Origin: Alphaproteobacteria bacterium | Lineage (GTDB): Bacteria > Myxococcota_A > UBA796 > CAJQPC01 | Assembly (NCBI GenBank): GCA_020632795.1 | Contig: JACKEV010000013.1 | Location: 372,001 to 436,000, forward strand | Reading direction: 5' to 3' | DNA length: 64,000 bases | In this document: positions 38,343-44,720 of the stretch, piece by piece | Layout: each line of letters begins with the position of its first letter | Numbering within the stretch: the stretch's first letter is position 1 | The notes under the pieces: generated by a model | Database searches by the model: none | The model's input: only the letters and a program-made list of their open reading frames with translations | Told to the model about the DNA's origin: nothing | Made by a program: the position numbers and the translations under genes

Positions 38343-39332
38343 ATGGCCTCCCCCCGCGACCCCCTCCAAGACGTCCTCACGCTCCTTCGACCGCGCGCAG
38401 CGATCGCCGCGGAGCTCCGCGCCCACGGGCCGTGGAGGCTCGCGTTCACCGACCACGCGGGGATCAAGTTCGGGGTGATCGTCCAGGGTGGATGTGGCTT
38501 GTTCCTCCCGGGACGACCGGCGGAGGCGCTTCGCGCGGGGGACATCTTCCTGCTCACCCGCCCGCCGCCCTACGAGATGGCGAGTGACGCCGCAGCCCGG
38601 CCACTCGTCGCGCGCAGCCTGTTCAGCGGTAACGACGCACGGACCACCATCATCGGCGACGCTTCTGCGACGCCCGTACTCCAAGCGATAGGCGGCCACT
38701 TCGACGTGGACGCCACAAACGTCCACCTCCTCGAGTGTCTGCCCATGTTCGTCCGGATCCCGGCCGCGGGGGCCGGCGCGCTTCGCGATGTCATCCGTCT
38801 CCTGGTGGACGAGGTGCGCCAGGATGAGCCGGGTCGCCTTCGGGTGCTCGACCAGCTCGCCCAGCTCGTGCTCACCTACACGCTACGGTGGTTGGACGGG
38901 GATGGGCGCGCGCTCGACCGAGCGGGCTGGCTCAAAGCGCTCGCCGACCCCCGCATCGGCGCCTCCCTTCGGCACATCCACGGCAGCGTCGCGCAGGGCA
39001 CCTCCCTCGACGAGCTCGCCGGCGTGGCTGGGATGTCGCGGACGGCGTTCACCACGCGCTTCAAGGAGCTGGTGGGCCACCCGCCGCTGACCTACGCGCT
39101 CCGGTGGCGGATGTCGCTCGCCAAGGACGCGCTGCGCACGACGGATCGCCGAATCGGGGAGCTTGCGTTTGAGCTTGGATACAAGTCAGAGAGCGCGTTC
39201 AGCCTGGCGTTCCGACGAGAGGTCGGCGCATCGCCGCGGGCCTTCCGTGTCTCGGCACGCCGGGGCGCGAGCCCGCCGCTGGTGGAGGACATGGCCTCGC
39301 CATCCGAACAGGCCGACCGCTCAGCGAGATGA
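38343..39332 (+). CDS. AraC-family transcriptional regulator with cupin sensor domain
   Basis: A 329-residue activator. The N-terminal about 190 residues resemble the AraC cupin_6 domain (GIKFGVIVQGGCGLFLPG, GDIFLLTRPPPYEM, LLVDEVRQDEPGR linker). The C-terminal domain has two helix-turn-helix units: SLDELAGVAGMSRTAFTTRF and RIGELAFELGYKSESAFSLA followed by FRREVGASPRAFR, all diagnostic. It is divergent from the DoxX-like/membrane-protein operon, which it probably controls. It is the last clear chromosomal gene before the composition drops at about 39,800. Confidence 0.88.
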   Translation: MASPRDPLQDVLTLLRPRAAIAAELRAHGPWRLAFTDHAGIKFGVIVQGGCGLFLPGRPAEALRAGDIFLLTRPPPYEMASDAAARPLVARSLFSGNDARTTIIGDASATPVLQAIGGHFDVDATNVHLLECLPMFVRIPAAGAGALRDVIRLLVDEVRQDEPGRLRVLDQLAQLVLTYTLRWLDGDGRALDRAGWLKALADPRIGASLRHIHGSVAQGTSLDELAGVAGMSRTAFTTRFKELVGHPPLTYALRWRMSLAKDALRTTDRRIGELAFELGYKSESAFSLAFRREVGASPRAFRVSARRGASPPLVEDMASPSEQADRSAR

Positions 39333-39692
39333 GCGAAGGCCAGCCCCACCGCGAACACTCGGAGAGGACCGGGCTGCTCGCGCGTTTCGGGGTGGGTGGC
39401 TCGCGCTGAATCCGAGCGTGAAGCTCTGGCGTGCAGTCCGTGAAGCAGGGTCCGCGCCGCAGCGAGCGGCTGAGCGACGTGGTCCTGTCGCTGGACGGCA
39501 GCGGCCTGTCCACATGCGAGCTGCAGAACCGCGGCGTCGAGGCCTGCGGCGTCGTCTGCTGCGATGGCCTGACGGGCGCTCCGAGCCGCTCGTCCGGCGG
39601 CCACGTGGCTTTCGCGAGCGCTACGGTGCTCGCCTCCGCGCGCCCCTCGCGTCAGGTCCTCCAGCAGGAGCTGTGTTTCCCTTCCGGGACCG

Positions 39693-39746
39693 CCCCGACC
39701 ATCAAGAAACCCCCGACGGTGGCCGAGGGTTTTGTGATGGTCGGGG
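39693..39746. repeat. Dispersed hairpin, copy 2
   Basis: Arms 39,693-39,714 and 39,725-39,746 pair at 19 of 22 positions around a ten-base loop. The left arm shares its first 15 bases with the hairpin at 36,352. The right arm ends inside the tRNA-like fragment, so both ends of the hairpin carry the GATGGTCGGGG sequence that would be a tRNA-Pro acceptor end on the other strand. Confidence 0.6.
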
Positions 39747-39799
39747 AGACTGGATTCGAGCCCGGCCGCCGAGCGGAGCGACCCTCTGCTCCCAAAGCC
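39738..39799 (-). other. tRNA-Pro 3'-half-like fragment, candidate left attachment scar
   Basis: Read on the minus strand this is GCTTTGGGAGCAGAGGGTCG, then a GC-rich insert, then GGGCTCGAATCCAGTCTCC and CCGACCA. That matches the anticodon loop (UGG), anticodon 3' stem, T-loop and acceptor 3' end with CCA of a proline tRNA. The 5' half is missing: the sequence next to it is the AT-richer phage-like DNA. An insert between anticodon stem and T-arm shows it is not functional. Integrases often cut tRNA genes at the anticodon loop and leave such a displaced 3' half. The similar sequence at 15,656 weakens this reading. Confidence 0.45.
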
Positions 39800-39993
39800 A
39801 TGACGGTGATGATTTGTCCAGCAATATCATAGGTTTTTAGAGGGCGTATGCGCGTATGATCGGTTTTATGTCAAGGCTTCGTTGAGGCAGAATTCGCCGT
39901 CTTGGAGCCCCGGATGCCGGCGCGAAAGGCCGGCTTTCGATGGCTCGGTGATGGTGGTTATCGTTAAATACAAATCGCTAAGTGAGGACGTTG

Positions 39994-40653
39994 ATGATGA
40001 CCACCCCCGCGCCCCCGTTCGGCGTTGACCTGGCCGACCCCGCCCAACGGGGCCTGGTTGAAAAAATCTTCCGGCGTCGTTGGGCTTCCCAGGTTCGCGC
40101 TGCTGGCCTTGACCCTGACGATGTTCTTCAGGCCGTGTTCATGGGAATCCTGGCCCGAAATCAGGGGACTCGACCTTGGGATCCCGCCATCTCAAGTTTG
40201 AGTAATTACAGCTACATCGTCATCAGATCGGTGGTCCGAAACGCCGTTGACCAGGCCAAGCGCGCTGAGAAGCGGGGCTGGGTCGTTGGCTCCTCGAATG
40301 ACGTGGCAACCTGGGACCACCCGGGGATGCACTCGTGGCAAGCCCCTGTTCCAGGCGCGGCTGATCTTCCGGCTGCGGTCCTCGCCAGGGTGGCCGCCGG
40401 AGAGCATCCCCTGGTTGTTGCCCTCTCCGTCGTCGAGGATGGTGTCCAGGGCCTCCTTCTCGGCTGGAGCCTTGTTGAACTTGCGGAAGAGCGCCGGCCT
40501 TCTGGTCGACGCCGGAGGGCAGCTCGACGCCGACCCCAGAGGAAGACGACGACGGGGAGGAAGAAGAGGAAGACGGGGATGACCACCAGGGCTTTGAGCT
40601 TGCCTCCGATGATCACCCCCGCCGTGTTGTCGGATCTTCAGGCGGTCCTGTAG
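39994..40653 (+). CDS. Phage sigma-70-like factor
   Basis: A 219-residue protein. Residues about 15-85 resemble sigma region 2: LVEKIFRRRWASQVRAAGLD then PDDVLQAVFMGILAR, WDPAISSLSNYSYIVIRSVVRNAVD. A second segment (about 135-170, VVALSVVEDGVQGLLLGWSLVELAEER) has the outline of region 4 but is degenerate and followed by a very basic tail (RRRRAARRRPQRK). A phage-encoded sigma factor would redirect RNA polymerase to late or regulated phage promoters. ATG 39994 follows the phage motif GAGGACGT. It is the first gene of the prophage and lies alone on the plus strand. An anti-repressor or DNA-binding protein is an alternative. Confidence 0.6.
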   Translation: MMTTPAPPFGVDLADPAQRGLVEKIFRRRWASQVRAAGLDPDDVLQAVFMGILARNQGTRPWDPAISSLSNYSYIVIRSVVRNAVDQAKRAEKRGWVVGSSNDVATWDHPGMHSWQAPVPGAADLPAAVLARVAAGEHPLVVALSVVEDGVQGLLLGWSLVELAEERRPSGRRRRAARRRPQRKTTTGRKKRKTGMTTRALSLPPMITPAVLSDLQAVL

Positions 40654-40656
40654 GGC

Positions 40657-40965
40657 CTACTCTTCTCCCTCATCTTCGAGGGGTCGATCATCCTTTGCGA
40701 CTTCTCCCAGGACCGCCAGCTCCTGGCCTATGAGGTCCCCCAGGGCCTGGAGGCGGCCGAGAACGACCAGGAGGTCGTCCCGCTTGAGTTTGTCGTGGTG
40801 AACATCCCCGGCAGCCTCTTCGGCGGTCGCTTGAAGTACCTCAGCCGCGTTGCTGATGGCATGAAGGATGGCTCGGGCTTCTTCGGCGTGGGGGATGGGC
40901 CGGCTGGATCTCTCTGCGCCGGCTATTGGGGATTCTGACGTGCAAGCGTCTTTCTCAGGGGTCAT
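40657..40965 (-). CDS. Small phage protein, unknown
   Basis: A 102-residue acidic protein of unknown function, mostly alpha-helical (ISNAAEVLQATAEEAAGDVH, LVVLGRLQALGDLIGQELAV). ATG 40965 has AAGGA seven bases upstream; the frame is open further up but without a start signal. It ends three bases from the stop of the sigma-like gene and is divergent from the gene at 41,219. The composition and its place between phage genes make it part of the prophage. Confidence 0.6.
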   Translation of the reverse strand: MTPEKDACTSESPIAGAERSSRPIPHAEEARAILHAISNAAEVLQATAEEAAGDVHHDKLKRDDLLVVLGRLQALGDLIGQELAVLGEVAKDDRPLEDEGEE

Positions 40966-41140
40966 GCTGGTTCCTTCAGCTTGGCTCCAGGCCCTCCGGG
41001 GAGTTGCTACCTCCTTGGAGGGCCGCCCTCCCTCCAGGCCAACCCTGAAGGTGGGGAGCCGGAGTGTAGCAGAGATCACTGAGAGCCGGCGTTCGTAGCC
41101 GGCGACCAAGGAGGTGGGGATTCCTTTCTGGTCTTTGCGC

Positions 41141-41192
41141 GTCAAGATTATTTACTGAACATCTTGACCTGTGTACGGGTGTGCAGTAATAG
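41141..41192 (+). promoter_or_regulatory. Phage promoter with overlapping inverted repeat
   Basis: A -35 box TTGACC (41164-41169), a 17-bp spacer and a -10-like TAATAG (41187-41192) precede the gene at 41,219. A perfect 8-bp inverted repeat GTCAAGAT / ATCTTGAC (41141-41148 and 41161-41168) overlaps the -35 box, so a repressor bound there would block the promoter. This is one of few readable sigma-70-type promoters in the window. Confidence 0.5.
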
Positions 41193-41218
41193 ATCGCGGG
41201 ACACCAATAGAGGACAAG

Positions 41219-41488
41219 ATGGACGACGTCTACTGGACGCGATTCTACGACACCGAAGGCATGAAACTCGGTTCCCTGCCGGGTCACTTCTTCATTCCGC
41301 TGTACAAGGGAATGAGGATCACCATCCACAGTTCTCAGGACGAGTACGTGGTCAAGCGATGGGAGTTCCACCTCGGGCACGCTGACGAGAACGCTGGACT
41401 TCGTGTTGTGCTGGAAGCCACTGGAAGAGCAGCCCTTTACCATCCTCCCAGGGCGCCTTCCCCTGACGAACCAAAGGAAACGACATGA
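41219..41488 (+). CDS. Small phage protein, unknown
   Basis: An 89-residue protein without recognised domain. The start ATG 41219 follows GAGGACAA. It contains aromatic and acidic residues (DDVYWTRFYDTEG, KGMRITIHSSQDEYVVKRWEF) suggestive of a small beta-rich fold. It is downstream of the TTGACC promoter and its stop overlaps the start of the next gene by four bases (ATGA), so the two are co-translated. Confidence 0.6.
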   Translation: MDDVYWTRFYDTEGMKLGSLPGHFFIPLYKGMRITIHSSQDEYVVKRWEFHLGHADENAGLRVVLEATGRAALYHPPRAPSPDEPKETT

Positions 41489-41847
41489 ACACCATCAACA
41501 ACGAAGAACAACTCGCTAAGCTCCAGTGGCAGATTCAACGCTTGGCCGACGTTCTCCCCAAGGATACTGCCCCTGTTACCAAGCTTGCAATTCAACTCGG
41601 GTGGGGTGAGGAGGAGTTGAACCTGTGCGAAGAGACCTTCGACCAGTTCCAGCACAAGTTCGACAACGAGGGTTCCATCAGCGGCTTTGAGAAGTCTCTG
41701 AAAGACCGCATGGGTATCAGCTACCAGACCGTCAAGAAGATCGTCCTCGCCTTCATTGCGGAAGGCATGTACGAGGATGTCTGCATCGAGTACGCCAAGC
41801 AGAACGACACGCTTGAGATGAAGAGGCTTCTGCGCTCTATCTCTTGA
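41485..41847 (+). CDS. Small alpha-helical phage protein, unknown
   Basis: A 120-residue, largely helical, acidic protein (QLAKLQWQIQRLADVLPKD, DRMGISYQTVKKIVLAFIAEGM). The second half has a weak helix-turn-helix look (GISYQTVKKIVLAF) but no confident assignment. It is coupled to the upstream gene by an ATGA overlap and has AAAGGA before its start. Its last 11 bases overlap the end of the convergent HNH gene, showing tight packing. Confidence 0.6.
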   Translation: MNTINNEEQLAKLQWQIQRLADVLPKDTAPVTKLAIQLGWGEEELNLCEETFDQFQHKFDNEGSISGFEKSLKDRMGISYQTVKKIVLAFIAEGMYEDVCIEYAKQNDTLEMKRLLRSIS

Positions 41848-42697
41848 ACAAGAATCGGAAGCCGTCCCATTCGACTATTCCATCGAGGTAGAGGCTCAAG
41901 CCGCGTTTTGTATTCGCGTGGGGGGCTACGCTGATTACTGCGTCGGCAGGAACTATCAGATGCTCACCTCTCTTGATGAAACCCTCGATGATGAACTCCA
42001 AGGGGACGGCACCCTCGTGAATCCAGCGTCCAAGAAGAATCTGGTCAAATGAAAGCTCGATTGTGCCATCTTTCACATGGTTGATGTTTCCGTGATTCAA
42101 ATCTTCTGAGTGCCACTCAGGGAATCTACGGGGAATTCGGAATTGACTGCCTAAGACGAAACGGTTCCGCTTCACTGATGCGGTCAGATACTCCTCTAAC
42201 TTCTGAATAGCCTGCCTTGATCTTGACTCTTGTTCGGAAGTCAGGTTGTTCTGAATGCCAATGACTTGCCCACCCTGGTTCTGGAACCCCGAGATATTGG
42301 CCGTTTGAATCACCGAGTTGATGTACGCATCTCGAAATCCATCAGCCTGGTCGTCGTCGAGGTTAACTCTTTGGCTTTGGGCGTTCTTGGCTTCGTGCTC
42401 TGCCTTGATACGCCGCAGTTCATGGGCAGGGTACGCCGCGTGGGAGTCTTCCCCGTCGATGGTCTTGTGACATGGGGCGCAGAGGAGCAGGAGGTTTCCG
42501 AATCCGTGCCTCTCCTCGTCCTCCTGGTCGGGGTCGTATCGCTTCCCATCAGGGCTTCTGGCGCAGATGTGGGCGATCTCTCCGACGACAACATCTCCTT
42601 GGACCAGAGGGGCCTCGCAATCTGGCATGGCGCATTGGTTGGCCGACAAGGCAAAGAGCCGCTTGATCGTCTTGGTTCGGGGTGAGCTGAGGGCCAT
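41837..42697 (-). CDS. HNH endonuclease with C-terminal domain of unknown function
   Basis: A 286-residue protein. Residues about 20-85 are an HNH nuclease: a first Cys pair (ANQCAMPDCEAPL), GEIAHICARSPDG with the beta-strand His, and the HGFGNLLLLCAPCHKTID segment with catalytic Asn/His and the second Cys pair. The remaining 200 residues contain GFQNQGGQVIGIQNN and a beta-rich end that I do not recognise. It is leftward, against the flow of neighbouring phage genes, lower in GC and preceded by an element shared with the AbiJ-like gene at 43,319-44,212. That context suggests an anti-phage cargo nuclease rather than a packaging HNH, which normally adjoins terminase. Confidence 0.8.
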   Translation of the reverse strand: MALSSPRTKTIKRLFALSANQCAMPDCEAPLVQGDVVVGEIAHICARSPDGKRYDPDQEDEERHGFGNLLLLCAPCHKTIDGEDSHAAYPAHELRRIKAEHEAKNAQSQRVNLDDDQADGFRDAYINSVIQTANISGFQNQGGQVIGIQNNLTSEQESRSRQAIQKLEEYLTASVKRNRFVLGSQFRIPRRFPEWHSEDLNHGNINHVKDGTIELSFDQILLGRWIHEGAVPLEFIIEGFIKRGEHLIVPADAVISVAPHANTKRGLSLYLDGIVEWDGFRFLFKR

Positions 42698-43318
42698 CGA
42701 GTCCAGGGGGCAGAGGTTTCACCCTCTCCTTGACCCAGACCGGCCTCGGGATCAACCCCTCCGGTCAGATTCTGGTATCCTGCATCCGGGCCTCGCCCTG
42801 GCCCATCATGAATTCGAATACATGTTTTCCTCCTTGCTGGATGGTCTGGGCTTCTCGGGCCGCTATCCCCGATGACCTGATTTAATCATATATTTAAGCA
42901 ACTTACGCCATAGAGTCCTGTAAGGATCGGAATGGCGTACCACCTGGCTCCACGGCCGGCGGATTCTTTCAGTTGATCTTGAGATGGCGTTGCCTGCGGG
43001 CGGCCGGCGACCCTGGCGTCAGTGCCAGGTCTCGCGGTTCGCTATGGCAACGTCACACGCCCCCGTCAGGGAACCGTTACCTGGCGATCCCAGAACGATC
43101 TATTGGTTGCGATCCAAACTTTCCAGAAACGGTTCTATAGAAATATCAACTACATAGAGTCGTTACCTGGATCGTGGGCAGGACCGACCGGTTCGTCGAT
43201 GGCGTCCACGGAGAGGCCAATAAACCTGGTTGAACCTACGATTCCAGAGTAGAAAATTGGTGGATCAGATGAAATCATCTCTCCAAAGAGGAATCGGCCA
43301 GGGTGCGGCATTCGGCTC
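42698..43318. other. AT-richer spacer between the two defence-like genes
   Basis: A 620-bp gap with no convincing gene; a rightward frame at 43,022-43,252 has no ribosome-binding site or domain. It holds the shared upstream element of the HNH gene (42,761-42,783) and two spaced copies of CATAGAGTC...GGATCG (42,909-42,929 and 43,153-43,174). The low GC content points to recent acquisition. Confidence 0.4.
42761..42783 (-). promoter_or_regulatory. Shared upstream element, copy 1 (HNH gene)
   Basis: On the minus strand the core is GGATACCAGAATCTGACCGG, 64 bp upstream of the HNH start. It differs from the copy upstream of the AbiJ-like gene by one base in 23. The centre is a quasi-palindrome (GATWCTAGWATC-like) and contains CAGAAT, a possible -10 hexamer. 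A second short block, TCTGGGTCA, follows at matching distance in both leaders. Confidence 0.6.
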
Positions 43319-44212
43319 CTACGCCATCGCCCTATCGCACTCGACCAAGAAGACGATCAGCGACGCGGTCAAGTTGAGGTTCACCGTGACCACATGACCG
43401 GGTATCGGAGGGCGCCCCGCTCCTCCTCCATGAGCAGCTCGCCGGTTGCGGAGGATGAGGGCATTCTGGAGGATGGTGCGAAGGCCCCCGAACTGGTTCT
43501 TTACGTCCTCGGGGATCAGCCCCTTGTCATAGGCTGTATCCACAAATCCGCTCAACGTGGTTCTCCTCGGATCGTAGGGCCACCCGCGACGGTCGAAGAT
43601 CACCTTGAAGGTGGACTCCAAAGCCTTTCCAGCCTCAACCAGGCTCTCCTGATTGCGACCATGCCTGTAGTGCTCGTGGGCCTTCAAGAACTCGGCATTG
43701 GGGCCAGCGAACTCTGGGTTGTGGAGGATGGCAAGGGCAGGTTTCACGACTTCCCGGTGCAGAAACTCCGAGTCGATCCTGATGATCTTCTCCTGTTCGA
43801 ACTTGTACCCGACACCGTGCCATCGGAATCTCTGATTCAGCTCCTCCACCCCTGCCTCTGGAGTCTGATCGCGCGTCTCCCACCCTTGCCTGCGGGCTAT
43901 GGGAGCAACGCCGAATACTACCTCGACCACATCCAAGGCCAACTCAACATCATTCTCTTCAAGGAAGTAGCGCGCTATTTCGTGCTCAGGGTCATCCTCA
44001 TGATTGAGCCGAAATACCCCTACTTCGCGCCTGATAACGGCTGCCACCCTCTCCCAGAAGACATCGTGGGGCGGAACCCACGACAGGACTGAACGCCAGA
44101 TATGGACGATCTGAACTCGCAGTTTTTGAGGAAGCTCGTCATAGGTGTAGACGTCGGGGACCTCCCCCCTCTTCCGCTTCTGCCTCTTCGAGAAGAGGTC
44201 CCATATAGCCAT
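43319..44212 (-). CDS. AbiJ-like abortive-infection protein (AbiJ_NTD4 + HEPN)
   Basis: A 297-residue protein of the STM4504/CBY_0614 (AbiJ N-terminal domain 4) family, recognised from its N-terminus MAIWDLFSKRQKR...GEVPDVY and LRVQIVHIW. The C-terminal half (about 150-297) is a HEPN-type helical domain with the RNase motif R255-N-x4-H261 in LILRNRRAAHGGG. Such proteins are abortive-infection effectors in which the HEPN RNase is released during infection. The gene is leftward, lower in GC than the phage genes, and shares its upstream element with the HNH gene. It is most likely a prophage-borne defence against competing phages; activity is inferred from family. Confidence 0.8.
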   Translation of the reverse strand: MAIWDLFSKRQKRKRGEVPDVYTYDELPQKLRVQIVHIWRSVLSWVPPHDVFWERVAAVIRREVGVFRLNHEDDPEHEIARYFLEENDVELALDVVEVVFGVAPIARRQGWETRDQTPEAGVEELNQRFRWHGVGYKFEQEKIIRIDSEFLHREVVKPALAILHNPEFAGPNAEFLKAHEHYRHGRNQESLVEAGKALESTFKVIFDRRGWPYDPRRTTLSGFVDTAYDKGLIPEDVKNQFGGLRTILQNALILRNRRAAHGGGAGRPPIPGHVVTVNLNLTASLIVFLVECDRAMA

Positions 44213-44289
44213 GATACTTGCTCTCCGGGCTGTGGCCAGAGATCCATGACCCAGATCTCCCGGGAGAGCAACCAGGAGCGCAACTCCCC

Positions 44290-44312
44290 CCGGTCAGATT
44301 CTAGTATCCTGC
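44290..44312 (-). promoter_or_regulatory. Shared upstream element, copy 2 (AbiJ-like gene)
   Basis: On the minus strand the core is GGATACTAGAATCTGACCGG, 78 bp upstream of the AbiJ-like start. TAGAAT is a good -10 hexamer, and GATACTAGAATC is a near-perfect palindrome, so the element may be a promoter with an embedded operator. It overlaps the 3' end of the small zinc-protein gene (stop at 44,313). Confidence 0.6.
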
Positions 44313-44720
44313 TCAGCCCCCGGGAAACCGGAGCACCTGGCCGGCGCCGGCCTTGCGCTGCTCGGGCTGAGCTGCTTGGCGTTGCCATTCCGACGCCACC
44401 CGCAGGATGACCGCTCTCTCGTCGGGATCCTGCATCCGGGCCCAGAGCGCGTCGCCGAACCGGTTGAGCCGATCCAGCCTGTCTTCCTCGATCCCCAGCC
44501 GGAGGTTCTGCTCGTGCTGCTCATGGCTGGGGACGCACGCGATGTGGCGGCACTTGCGTTTTGCGATGGGCTGCCCTTTCTGCCACGCGATGGGGGAACG
44601 GACCGGGATCCGCTGGCCGCACACCCAGCAGTCCGGGTCGTACATCGACTCCGCGTAGTACCTCTCCCCGGGGAGCAGGACCGGCTCATGCAGAGCATGC
44701 ACCTTGCCTTGGTTGGTCAT
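44313..44720 (-). CDS. Small zinc-finger phage protein
   Basis: A 135-residue protein. A zinc-binding set is likely: DCWVCGQRI and, 20 residues on, KRKCRHIACVPSHEQHE. The C-terminal half is helical and basic. ATG 44720 overlaps the stop of the primase-like gene by four bases and follows GAGGACGT, so it is coupled to that gene in the leftward replication operon. Role unknown; a DNA-binding or recombination accessory function is plausible. Confidence 0.65.
   Translation of the reverse strand: MTNQGKVHALHEPVLLPGERYYAESMYDPDCWVCGQRIPVRSPIAWQKGQPIAKRKCRHIACVPSHEQHEQNLRLGIEEDRLDRLNRFGDALWARMQDPDERAVILRVASEWQRQAAQPEQRKAGAGQVLRFPGG

Larger units (their letters stand above)
39333..39993. other. Chromosome-prophage junction region
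   Basis: No gene is convincing here. From 39,333 to about 39,690 the DNA has chromosomal composition but only broken open frames. A long hairpin (39,693-39,746) and a tRNA-Pro-like 3' half (39,738-39,799) follow. After about 39,800 the composition becomes AT-richer (AGCAATATCATAGGTTTTTA), which I take as the start of prophage DNA. A small GC hairpin (GCCGGCGCGAAAGGCCGGC, about 39,915) precedes the first phage gene and may terminate leftward or rightward transcription. Confidence 0.5.

Noticed and set aside
39738..39799. A functional tRNA-Pro gene
   Set aside because: The 5' half and D-arm are missing and an insert disrupts the T-arm region.
43022..43252. A 76-residue rightward frame in the spacer between the defence-like genes
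   Set aside because: No ribosome-binding site, domain or operon context; left as intergenic.
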